Of a DNA stretch of 57,576 bases, positions 8,747-16,429 are shown piece after piece. The first letter of the stretch is position 1, and every line of letters starts with the position of its first letter. Source of the stretch: an uncultured Oscillospiraceae bacterium (GTDB lineage: Bacteria; Bacillota; Clostridia; Oscillospirales; Oscillospiraceae). The translations under genes were made by a program, and so were the position numbers. The stretch lies in assembly GCA_910578505.1 (NCBI GenBank), contig CAJTPV010000015.1, positions 7,577 to 65,152 of the forward strand. The letters are read 5' to 3'. The notes under the pieces were generated by a model. The model had not been told where the DNA came from. It ran no database searches and was given only the letters and a program-made list of their open reading frames with translations.

Positions 8747-9778
8747 TTATTGCTCCGAAATCCGGGCCAGCATCTCTTCCCGGCAGTCGTCCAGATATTC
8801 CGTATCGTCCGCAATCGCAATACAGGAGGAGCATTCGCTGCAGGCCGGGATCGTCGCATAGCCATCCTGCAGGTTCCTGCGCATGAGCGCGTTGCGGACC
8901 GGCCCGTTCCAGATCTCCTGGAGCGTTTGGTCATGCACGCATCCCATGGAGAAGGAATTCGGCAGTCCGGGGGTGGAGCAGGGGAAGGTCTCCCCGTCAA
9001 TATTGACCTGGAGGAAATAGAACATCACGCCGCATACGATACGCTTTTCCACGTACTCCCCATTCAGATTCCGGCTGTGATCCGCCCTGCCGCCGTGGTC
9101 CCCCATCTGCTGCTCCATGATGACCAGATGCTCCACGAAGATGGTGTCGCAGAGGCCGCTGAACATCTGGAAAAAGCGCTCTCTGTCCTCTTCACTTTTC
9201 AGCATAATGTCGATGATCTTGATGAACAAAGATGTCTCCGTCCCCTGGGCCTTCTGGTGGAAGTATTCCAGCTCCGCCATCAGCTTCTCCACATCCACCG
9301 CCACGCCGCAGTTATCCAGATACTGCTGCTGTGTCAGGCCCTGGATGGAGATCTGCAGCCGGTTCAGCCCCGCGCCGATCAGGGCGTCGGAGAAGTCATG
9401 GGTCAGCAGCGCGCCGTTGCTGATCACGTCAATGCGCCCGGTAAAGCCCGCCTGACGGAGTTTCCGGATCATTTCCGGCAGCTTTGGGTTCATCAGCGGA
9501 TCGCCCAGGCCGGAAAAGCAGACCCGCTTGACCGGCGTGGGAAAGGCCACGACCTCGCTGACCACCTTGTCGTATAACGCCATGTCCATATGTGCCAGCC
9601 GGAAACCTGTCCGGTCCAGGATGCCGCCTTTTTCGCCGCGGGTGCTGTGCATGCAATAAAAGCATTTGAAGTTGCAGGTACGGGTGGGCTCAATATACAT
9701 ACTGAGCGGGCTGTCCAGGGGGATGACCTCGGACAGCTTCTGGCGCTTTGTATCATAGCTTGGCTTGATCTCTGCCAT
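8747..9778 (-). CDS. Radical SAM protein with SPASM-like C-terminus (first of four)
   Basis: A 343-aa protein. The cluster motif is C35-NFK-C39-FY-C42 in PTRTCNFKCFYCMHS, followed by FSGLGDPLMNPKLPEMIRKL, where the usual GxGEP glutamate is Asp. The C-terminal Cys set is IVCGVMFYFLQ, FPCSTPG and IPACSECSSC. GGAGGAG precedes the ATG. The gene starts 26 bp inside the end of the glycosyltransferase gene at 9753-11081. It is the most divergent of the four and the only one with GLGDP instead of GEP. Role as for its siblings: radical chemistry on an unknown substrate in flagellin modification. Confidence 0.87.
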   Translation of the reverse strand: MAEIKPSYDTKRQKLSEVIPLDSPLSMYIEPTRTCNFKCFYCMHSTRGEKGGILDRTGFRLAHMDMALYDKVVSEVVAFPTPVKRVCFSGLGDPLMNPKLPEMIRKLRQAGFTGRIDVISNGALLTHDFSDALIGAGLNRLQISIQGLTQQQYLDNCGVAVDVEKLMAELEYFHQKAQGTETSLFIKIIDIMLKSEEDRERFFQMFSGLCDTIFVEHLVIMEQQMGDHGGRADHSRNLNGEYVEKRIVCGVMFYFLQVNIDGETFPCSTPGLPNSFSMGCVHDQTLQEIWNGPVRNALMRRNLQDGYATIPACSECSSCIAIADDTEYLDDCREEMLARISEQ

Positions 9779-11081
9779 AGTGTTGCTCCTCCATCAGTTT
9801 ACATAGTCTGCTGAGGACATCGTCCTCTGGGTAGATCGCCGCAAAATGCCGCAGGGAGCTCTTTCGCTCCTCTCGGAATATGGGCGGGCAATTGCGCAGC
9901 AGCTCCGCCGCGTCCCCGGGCCCCGCCGCCGCGTCCTGAAAACGGTCCCGCTGCCGCCTGTCCAGCCCGGACAGGAACCACTGCCAGGGCGTATCGCCCA
10001 GGAAGGAAAAATCCCGCTGCCGTTTTTCCTCACCGCTTACCTGCAGGCAGGCCTTGCGGAACCGCTCCGCGTTCTCCTTCGCGCCGTACTGCCGCAGGAC
10101 GTGCTCCCTGGCCCGCCGTCCAAGCCGCTCCGCGGCATCCGGACGCCTGTACAGGTCCGCTATCCGCTGGCCGTATTCTTCGGGGCTCCGCACGGTAAGC
10201 TCCTCCCCCGGCGGCACGATGTACTGCTCCACGTTCTGCCGCAGCACCACCGGCGGCACAGCGCAGGCCATGGCCTCCAGCAGCACGTTTTCCGTTGTGC
10301 CGTAGTGCTCCGGGTTCAGCAGGTAGCCAAATACGTCAAAGGTGCGCAGCATTGCCGGAACGTCCGTTATGTATCCCGGAAATGAAAACCGCTCCCACAG
10401 GCCCGCCGACCGGATGTCCTGCTCCAGTCCGCCGTTCCGGTCCCCCGCCATCACAAACCGGGCCTCCGGCACGTGATCGCAGACCGCCTTGCAAAACGTC
10501 ACAAAGTCAGGGTGGAGCTTTCCATAGTTCAAAGTCCCCACATAGCCGATGCAAAACGTCTCTTTGCCGCCGGCAGGCGTCCGGGGCGCGATTTCCTGCG
10601 GTCGGAAGTCTCCCATGCCGTAGACAATTTCCGACCGTCCCTCTATTTCCCGCTGTTCCTCTGCCGTCCAATGGGGATTTCGCAGGGAATACGGGGAGGT
10701 AAACAACACCTTGTCGAATGCCCTTGCCAGCGAAAACGGCAGATGGGGATAGTGGCACCCATTGACATGGCACCACAGCGCCAGCCGAACCCCACACCGG
10801 GGGAATTCCCGCAGGAACCGGGCCATCGCCGGATGGTTCCACCAGCTGACAACGATGACATCCGCCCATGTAAGCGCCTGAACGTCTCCGCTCCACATGC
10901 TGACAGAAACGCCGTCTGCACGGCACATCTCGACAAAGCCGTCCTTTTCAGGCTTTTCAAGCAGAAGAATCCGGTGCTCCTCCCCAAATTGCCGCGCCCC
11001 CAACAGGGCTATACCGGCAATTGCTTTTCCAGCGCCTCCCCCCATATGGGCCGCGATATGTAAAATCCGTATGCAAATCAC
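9753..11081 (-). CDS. GT-B fold glycosyltransferase (family 4 type)
   Basis: A 442-aa protein started at GTG 11079-11081, which overlaps the rfbG stop as GTGA. The family start IRILHIAAHMGGGAGKAI follows directly, while the longer frame adds residues without similarity. The C-terminal Rossmann half shows FCIGYVGTLNYGKLHPDF, the donor-binding EHYGTTENVLLEAMACAVPPVVL region and DLYRRPDAAERLGRRAREHV. About 70 residues follow the GT domain and end just inside the first radical SAM gene. In context it would transfer a sugar made through CDP-4-keto-6-deoxyglucose onto flagellin or a growing glycan. Confidence 0.85.
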   Translation of the reverse strand: MICIRILHIAAHMGGGAGKAIAGIALLGARQFGEEHRILLLEKPEKDGFVEMCRADGVSVSMWSGDVQALTWADVIVVSWWNHPAMARFLREFPRCGVRLALWCHVNGCHYPHLPFSLARAFDKVLFTSPYSLRNPHWTAEEQREIEGRSEIVYGMGDFRPQEIAPRTPAGGKETFCIGYVGTLNYGKLHPDFVTFCKAVCDHVPEARFVMAGDRNGGLEQDIRSAGLWERFSFPGYITDVPAMLRTFDVFGYLLNPEHYGTTENVLLEAMACAVPPVVLRQNVEQYIVPPGEELTVRSPEEYGQRIADLYRRPDAAERLGRRAREHVLRQYGAKENAERFRKACLQVSGEEKRQRDFSFLGDTPWQWFLSGLDRRQRDRFQDAAAGPGDAAELLRNCPPIFREERKSSLRHFAAIYPEDDVLSRLCKLMEEQHYGRDQAKL

Positions 11082-12136
11082 CTCACTGTCGGGGCGGTGC
11101 TGAAAAATGCCTGGATCTGCCGCTCCATACAGGCAGCCGCGTCCCCGCCCGCCATCCATGTCCTTGTCCAATCCACTGTCGCCTCCACAGCCTGCCGGAC
11201 GTCCCACCTGGGCCGCCAGCCCAACAGGGAGGCAATTTTCGTGGAATCCAATTTCAAAATCTGGTCCTCATGCGGACCGTCTCCGCCAACATGCTCCCAA
11301 CGCAGCCCGTCCCCCCAGGCCCGGCAGAATATATCCGCCAGTTGACCGGTGGTCAGACAGTCCGCCTCCTTCGGCCCCACATTATAGCTGCCGGAGAGCT
11401 CCCGGTCCTGATATTGCCTCTGCACGATCAGCAGGTATGCCGACAGCGGCTCCAGGACGTGCTGATAGGGACGGACCGAAAACGGATTGCGGAGCTGGAT
11501 GACCTCCCCGGCCTGGGCGGCCCGGATGCAGTCGGGGATGATCCGGTCCGCGGCGAAATCGCCGCCGCCGATCACATTCCCAGCCCTGGCCGTACTGATG
11601 GACACGCCGCCATCAGAAAAAAAGCTGTTCCGATAGCTCCCGGTCACCAGTTCTGAGCAGGACTTCGAGTTTGCGTAGGGATCAAAGCCGCCCAGCCGGT
11701 CGTTTTCCCGATACCCCCACAGCCACTGCCGGTTTTCATAGACCTTATCCGTCGTCACATTCAGGAAACTTTGCACACAGCCGGAGCGCCTGACACACTC
11801 CAAAATATGCACCGTCCCCATCACGTTCGTCTGATACGTCGCAACAGGGTCCCGGTAGCTCTCCCGGACAATCGGCTGGGCGGCCAGATGAAAGACAAGC
11901 TCCGGCTGCGCCCGCCGGAATGCGCTCCAAAGTGCATCATAATCGCAAATATCGCCGTAAACGGATTCCATCCGGGGCCCCAGAGCTGCAATTTGGAACA
12001 GGCCCGGTTCCCTGGGCGGCAGCGCGAAGCCCGTGACCTCCGCCCCGGCCATATGCAGCGCATAACAGAGCCATGCGCCCTTGAATCCCGTGTGTCCGGT
12101 GACAAATACCCGCTTGTTTTTGTAAAAATCCAGCAT
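11078..12136 (-). CDS. rfbG: CDP-glucose 4,6-dehydratase
   Basis: A 352-aa short-chain dehydrogenase/reductase of the NDP-sugar dehydratase type. It converts CDP-glucose to CDP-4-keto-6-deoxyglucose, the branch point for 6-deoxy and 3,6-dideoxy sugars. It shows the NAD motif TGHTGFKGAW, LNVTTDKVYEN and the catalytic YANSK (YxxxK), with HVLEPLSAYL near the end. Placement directly after glucose-1-phosphate cytidylyltransferase is the classic rfbF-rfbG pair. ATG 12134-12136 was chosen because it opens the conserved LDFYKNKRVFVTG; a TTG at 12148 and GTG at 12145 are alternatives. No reductase, aminotransferase or E1-type dehydrase for later steps is seen, so the radical SAM genes are candidates for that work. 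Confidence 0.95.
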   Translation of the reverse strand: MLDFYKNKRVFVTGHTGFKGAWLCYALHMAGAEVTGFALPPREPGLFQIAALGPRMESVYGDICDYDALWSAFRRAQPELVFHLAAQPIVRESYRDPVATYQTNVMGTVHILECVRRSGCVQSFLNVTTDKVYENRQWLWGYRENDRLGGFDPYANSKSCSELVTGSYRNSFFSDGGVSISTARAGNVIGGGDFAADRIIPDCIRAAQAGEVIQLRNPFSVRPYQHVLEPLSAYLLIVQRQYQDRELSGSYNVGPKEADCLTTGQLADIFCRAWGDGLRWEHVGGDGPHEDQILKLDSTKIASLLGWRPRWDVRQAVEATVDWTRTWMAGGDAAACMERQIQAFFSTAPTVR

Positions 12137-12141
12137 AGCCC

Positions 12142-12921
12142 TCACCAAACCTGCCAGGGGGCGTTTCCGCTCTCCCAGCGCTGCTCCAGCCAGATCTTAT
12201 CCCGCTGGGTGTCCATGCACTGCCAGAAGCCATTGTGCTTATAGATGCCCAGCTTCCCGCCGCGGGCCAGGGTCTCCATGGGCGTCCGCTCCAATACGCA
12301 GCCCTCCTCTGTGCCGAGATAGGCAAACACCTCCGGTTCCATCACCATGAACCCGCCGTTGATCCAGCCGCCGTCCTCCTTCGCCTTCTCCCGGAAGCCA
12401 ACTACCGTCCGGCCCGATTCGTCCAGGTCCAGCACGCCGAACCGTCCGCCGGGCTGGACGCCGGTCAAGGTTGCTATTTTCCCGGACGCCGTGTGCTGCG
12501 CCAGCAGTGCGTTCAGGTCCACATCGCTCACCCCGTCGCCGTAGGTCAGCATAAACCGCTCGTCCCCGATGTATTTCTGCACCCGCTTCACCCGCGCGCC
12601 TGTCTGCGTATTCAGCCCCGTGTCCACCAGCGTTACCCGCCAGGGCTCCGCCACATTGGAATGCACTGTCATCCGGTTTTCCGCAGAAAAATCAAAGGTC
12701 ACGTCGGACCGGTGCAGGTAGTAATCCGCGAAATATTCCTTGATCATATGGCCCTTATACCCGCAGCAGATGACAAAGTCGTGAAAGCCATAGCTGGAGT
12801 AATATTTCATGATGTGCCACAGGATGGGCTGCTCGCCGATGGGAATCATGGGCTTGGGCTTGAGGTAGCTCTCCTCGCTGATGCGGGTGCCCATCCCGCC
12901 GGCCAGTATCACTACTTTCAC
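12142..12921 (-). CDS. rfbF: Glucose-1-phosphate cytidylyltransferase
   Basis: A 259-aa nucleotidyltransferase that activates glucose-1-phosphate with CTP to CDP-glucose. It begins KVVILAGGMGTRISEESY with KPKPMIPIGEQPILWHIM, the signature of this family, and has LTYGDGVSDVDLNALL for metal and nucleotide binding. Length is normal for RfbF. The start is GTG with GGAGGGG upstream, overlapping the stop of the preceding gene by 4 bp. It feeds rfbG directly, giving the committed first two steps of CDP-deoxysugar synthesis for the flagellin glycan. Confidence 0.95.
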   Translation of the reverse strand: MKVVILAGGMGTRISEESYLKPKPMIPIGEQPILWHIMKYYSSYGFHDFVICCGYKGHMIKEYFADYYLHRSDVTFDFSAENRMTVHSNVAEPWRVTLVDTGLNTQTGARVKRVQKYIGDERFMLTYGDGVSDVDLNALLAQHTASGKIATLTGVQPGGRFGVLDLDESGRTVVGFREKAKEDGGWINGGFMVMEPEVFAYLGTEEGCVLERTPMETLARGGKLGIYKHNGFWQCMDTQRDKIWLEQRWESGNAPWQVW

Positions 12922-15035
12922 AGCAGACTCCCCTCCTTTGGCACAAGGGAGGGCTCATCCGCCTCGATCAGATGCTTCACCCGCTGGTAGACCGCACTCC
13001 GCCGGACCGCCTCCGTGGCCGGGGAATCTGGGGGATACTGCGCCAGCAGCATCCGCACTTGCCGGGCCAACGCCAGCAGCTCGGACGCGGCCTGACTCTG
13101 CCGCTCCTCCTCCAGCTGCTTCAGCAGATATTCCACGACCGGCTTCATGCCCCCGCAGGCAGACAGCCCTCTGCGCAGACAGCGGACATAGGCCACCGTA
13201 TCCCCGGCATCCATGGCGGCAAAGGCTTTTGCGCAGTGCCAGCCGAAGCGGTGCATCGGCGGCAGAAACCGGAGATTTTCCTCTGTCAGAAAATCCGCTC
13301 CGTAATAACATGGCAAAAAATTACGTTCCGTCTCCGCAAATACGCGGGCGGTCCTGACGCCGCTTTCGCCATCTTCCCAGTTCTCCACCTTTACCGCCGC
13401 CAGCGCCATCCCCCGTGCCCACAGCAGGGACGGCAGGTCCCTGTCCATAGCCCCGACGGCATCGTCCAGGAGAACGGAAAACCGCGTGCATGTGTGGGAA
13501 AGCCGCTCCGCCAGGGTGTCCATCTCCTCCAGGCACAGCCCGCCGGGCAGGGCCGCGCCGGACAGCAGCGCACGTTCCAGGGCCACGATGGGCAGCTCCT
13601 CCCAGTCGCCCACGGTTGTGAGCAGTTCCGCCATTTTTGCGGCGTCGTCCGTCTCCAGGAGCTCGGCGGCGGTTCCAAGGCCGCACTTGCCGGAGAGAGG
13701 GAGGAAAACGGTATACGCATGGCGGAAGCCGCTCTCCTCCTCAGCTTGCCGGTGAGCCTCGGAAAAGGCGATGGCCGATGCGGAGAAAAACGCCTTTTTC
13801 AGCTCCCCGCGCTTCTCTCCCGCCTCCTCGATTTTTTCCCACAGGTCCGCCGCCACCCAGGACAGGTCCTCCCCGCTTTGGGCCTGCAGATTCAGCAGGA
13901 CCCGCATATAGTTTTGCACCGCCTCCGGCTTCATTCGGCTGCGGTCGATGGTCAGCAGCATGTCGCGGGCCTTTTGCGTCTGTTCGGTTTGGAAGTAGGC
14001 GTCCGCCAGAATGGCCCGCGCCCCGTCCTCACGGGATTGCACTGCCATAACAAAGGAACCAAAGACCAGTACAGCAAGGTCAAGCCGTCCGGCGCGGTAA
14101 TCTTCCAGTGTTTTCAGATATGTCGCGCCGCAGGGTATCGCATGGATATAGTCCTGTTCCTCCGCAAAACCAATAAAGCGCACATAGGCAACGTCAATAT
14201 TGATATAGGGGGAATCAGAAAAGTCCCTGACAGCCCAGTCCGTCCACTCCTCCAGCTCCGGCAGGTGATACCCGGCGGCGCGGAGCACAGCATAGCGGAG
14301 GATCGGCGGTCCATAATATTTTCCACCCTGCGGATCTTTTTTCAGTGCCGCCATGGCCCGCCGGATATAGTCCTCATAGCCGGGACTACCCTGCGAACTC
14401 TCAATACATTGCAGCAGGGTCTTCAAGCTCTCCGGATCCTTTTCCAGCTCCGCTTCCAACAGAGCCATATTCCGCTCACGCTTCTTTTTGTTCCAATCCT
14501 CCGAGAGATTCACATAGCCGTCATGATGCAGGAGGGTATGTTCCAGCGCACGGATCGGGCCGGGGAGATCCCACAGCTCATGGATCGCCCCCGTAAACCG
14601 CGCCCCGGTGGATAGGCGCGCCATCCGTACCGCCAGGAAATCATTGGACTCCCCGTCCAGGTCCAGCGTGTAATAATTCCGCAGCATGACACCGCAGAGC
14701 GGGCGGTCCCAGCGCTCTGGCTGGGTCAGAAACCGTACCAGCTGCCGAATGTCCTCATCCAGCCACTCGTCTGCATCCAAGGAGAGATACCACTCCCCTG
14801 AGCAACGGTCAATCAGCGCATTCCGGGCGACAGCAAAATCGTTGATCCAGGGAAAATCGAAAAAAATATCCGCATATTTCTCCGCAATTTCCCGGCTCCC
14901 ATCGTCAGACCCGGTGTCAGCCATCACCAATTCACAGGGCACAGCGTCCCGCAGGGGCTGGAGGGACTTCACACACCGCTCCAGACAGCGTATTTCATTT
15001 TTGAAAATAATGCCGATAGACAATACAGGCTTCAT
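12918..15035 (-). CDS. Family 2 glycosyltransferase with long alpha-helical (TPR-like) C-terminal region
   Basis: A 705-aa protein when started at ATG 15033-15035 with GGAGGA upstream. Residues about 1-230 are a GT-A domain (LSIGIIFKNEIRCLERC, VMADTGSDDGSREIAEKY, WYLSLDADEWLDE with its DxD). The remaining 470 residues are helix-rich with repeated A/L/E patterns, as in the TPR-bearing glycosyltransferases that glycosylate proteins in Firmicutes. Of the window's glycosyltransferases it is nearest to flagellin and fliB, so it is the best candidate for attaching the first sugar to flagellin Ser/Thr, with the helical tail holding the acceptor. That role is inference from architecture and position. 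Confidence 0.85.
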   Translation of the reverse strand: MKPVLSIGIIFKNEIRCLERCVKSLQPLRDAVPCELVMADTGSDDGSREIAEKYADIFFDFPWINDFAVARNALIDRCSGEWYLSLDADEWLDEDIRQLVRFLTQPERWDRPLCGVMLRNYYTLDLDGESNDFLAVRMARLSTGARFTGAIHELWDLPGPIRALEHTLLHHDGYVNLSEDWNKKKRERNMALLEAELEKDPESLKTLLQCIESSQGSPGYEDYIRRAMAALKKDPQGGKYYGPPILRYAVLRAAGYHLPELEEWTDWAVRDFSDSPYINIDVAYVRFIGFAEEQDYIHAIPCGATYLKTLEDYRAGRLDLAVLVFGSFVMAVQSREDGARAILADAYFQTEQTQKARDMLLTIDRSRMKPEAVQNYMRVLLNLQAQSGEDLSWVAADLWEKIEEAGEKRGELKKAFFSASAIAFSEAHRQAEEESGFRHAYTVFLPLSGKCGLGTAAELLETDDAAKMAELLTTVGDWEELPIVALERALLSGAALPGGLCLEEMDTLAERLSHTCTRFSVLLDDAVGAMDRDLPSLLWARGMALAAVKVENWEDGESGVRTARVFAETERNFLPCYYGADFLTEENLRFLPPMHRFGWHCAKAFAAMDAGDTVAYVRCLRRGLSACGGMKPVVEYLLKQLEEERQSQAASELLALARQVRMLLAQYPPDSPATEAVRRSAVYQRVKHLIEADEPSLVPKEGSLL

Positions 15036-15054
15036 GTTTCCGTCCTCCTCGTGG

Positions 15055-16284
15055 TCAGCTGCCGGCCAAAACAGCCATATTTTCCAGCGTTCCGCCGCCG
15101 CGCTTAAACAGCCCGTCCAGCAGATGCTCTCGCCGCAACTCGTTGTGCAGCAATCCCCGGCTGACTGTACCAATCACTTGAAACAGCCGCTCCCGGCTGA
15201 CCTCCTGACCACAGCCGCACACAGCGGCAAACCGGAAAAAGCTGTACAGGCTACACAAGTCCACATAGCTTCTCCATAATTTCTCTGGTGTTAACAGCTT
15301 GGGGAACATCTCATAAAACGCAATTAAAACCATCAGATTCTCAAAGAAATAGTCCGACCATCCCAGCAGCCCATTCAGCTGTTCCTCCAGCCTCTGATAC
15401 TGTTTCGTGTCAATGCGGAACTGGCCCAATCCATTCTTTTCCCAGTCCTCATCTGCGCTGATTGCAGAAAACAGGGACCGGTACAGCTCTTTTTCTTTCG
15501 TCCCGGTATTTTGGTACAGCTCCAGCAGCGTGTAAATGTTACCCGACAGAAAACTACTCCTCTCTGGCAGGGGGCTTTCCAGCACCGCAGCAGACGGGTT
15601 TTGCATCTGCTCCGTCCCCCAGGCCAGCCAGCCGTCAACCACACCTTCACCGCCCCAGCCCAACTCTGCCAGCCGCTGAATCAGCACGCCCAGCAACCGC
15701 ACCCTCCGGGAAAAAGATAGAGAACGCTTCTGGAGCACATCCACACAAAAGGAGCGAATATCGGCAAACCGGGCCAATCGAGGCTCAGCCTCCACTAACC
15801 CCCAATCCTTTTTGGGCAGAGGTTCCTCCCAAAAGTCGATGCCCTGGGGCAAATCCCACAGCAGGGCCAATACCCCCTCACAGGAGGGACTCAAGGCGAA
15901 TTCTCTGGCTGCCGGTGTATAAAAATTCTTTCTGGGATAACACCGGCACACCTCAGGCAAAGTCTCCTCACCGCACTCCAGCTGGAGGAGGCACAGCTTC
16001 TCATCCGTCTGAAACGCACAGACCCCGTCCGGTCCCACCTTGAAGTGGGCATAAAATGTTCCAATCTGCTGATCCCGGAGGCGGGACATCCCATTGGACA
16101 GCACTTCCTTCAGCTTTTCGCTCTTTGCCGCCCGTTTGATTCGCAGATAATCCTTTTTACTGAACGCAATCTCCCAGCCGCCGCAGCAGTTGTCCCGGCA
16201 GGCAGACGCGAGACAGTGGAAGTCCTTATAAAATATCGGCATCAGGGCAGTCCGGACAGGAATGGATATTTTCTTTTCCGCCAT
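15055..16284 (-). CDS. fliB: FliB family flagellin lysine N-methylase
   Basis: A 409-aa protein with the Cys-rich N-terminus of the FliB family (FYKDFHCLASACRDNCCGGWEI cysteines, then DEKLCLLQLECGEE and VCRCYPRKNF). In Salmonella, FliB methylates surface lysines of flagellin. The cysteines probably bind a metal cluster; this is a family expectation, not something proved here. It sits 146 bp downstream of the flagellin gene on the same strand, which supports flagellin as substrate. The start ATG has GAGGTG upstream. The next gene follows after 19 bp, so it heads or joins the glycosylation operon. Confidence 0.88.
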   Translation of the reverse strand: MAEKKISIPVRTALMPIFYKDFHCLASACRDNCCGGWEIAFSKKDYLRIKRAAKSEKLKEVLSNGMSRLRDQQIGTFYAHFKVGPDGVCAFQTDEKLCLLQLECGEETLPEVCRCYPRKNFYTPAAREFALSPSCEGVLALLWDLPQGIDFWEEPLPKKDWGLVEAEPRLARFADIRSFCVDVLQKRSLSFSRRVRLLGVLIQRLAELGWGGEGVVDGWLAWGTEQMQNPSAAVLESPLPERSSFLSGNIYTLLELYQNTGTKEKELYRSLFSAISADEDWEKNGLGQFRIDTKQYQRLEEQLNGLLGWSDYFFENLMVLIAFYEMFPKLLTPEKLWRSYVDLCSLYSFFRFAAVCGCGQEVSRERLFQVIGTVSRGLLHNELRREHLLDGLFKRGGGTLENMAVLAGS

Positions 16285-16357
16285 TGCAGCACCTCATCCT
16301 TTCTGTTTTTGAAAAAAAGTCGGAAATACTTCGGGCTCTTTTTCAAGAGCAGGAAAA

Positions 16358-16383
16358 GGGAGCCGGGCGCATGCCCGGCCCCC
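16358..16383 (-). terminator. Probable terminator after flagellin
   Basis: GCCGGGC and GCCCGGC arms (16362-16368 and 16373-16379) enclose a GCAT loop, with further G-C pairing outside and TTTT following on the minus strand. It lies between the flagellin stop and fliB, so flagellin message would be largely separate from the modification operon, with some read-through. Confidence 0.55.
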
Positions 16384-16429
16384 TTGCTGAATCTATGCGG
16401 GAGTGTGTTCACTCCTGAACCAATGAAAA

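Noticed and set aside
8737..9000. N-terminal extension of the second radical SAM gene
   Set aside because: It lies inside the coding end of the preceding gene in another frame and has no similarity to the siblings.
12972..14615. Plus-strand open frame of 547 codons opposite the TPR-type glycosyltransferase
   Set aside because: Shadow with no recognisable domain; the opposite strand carries the GT2 motifs and proper SD.
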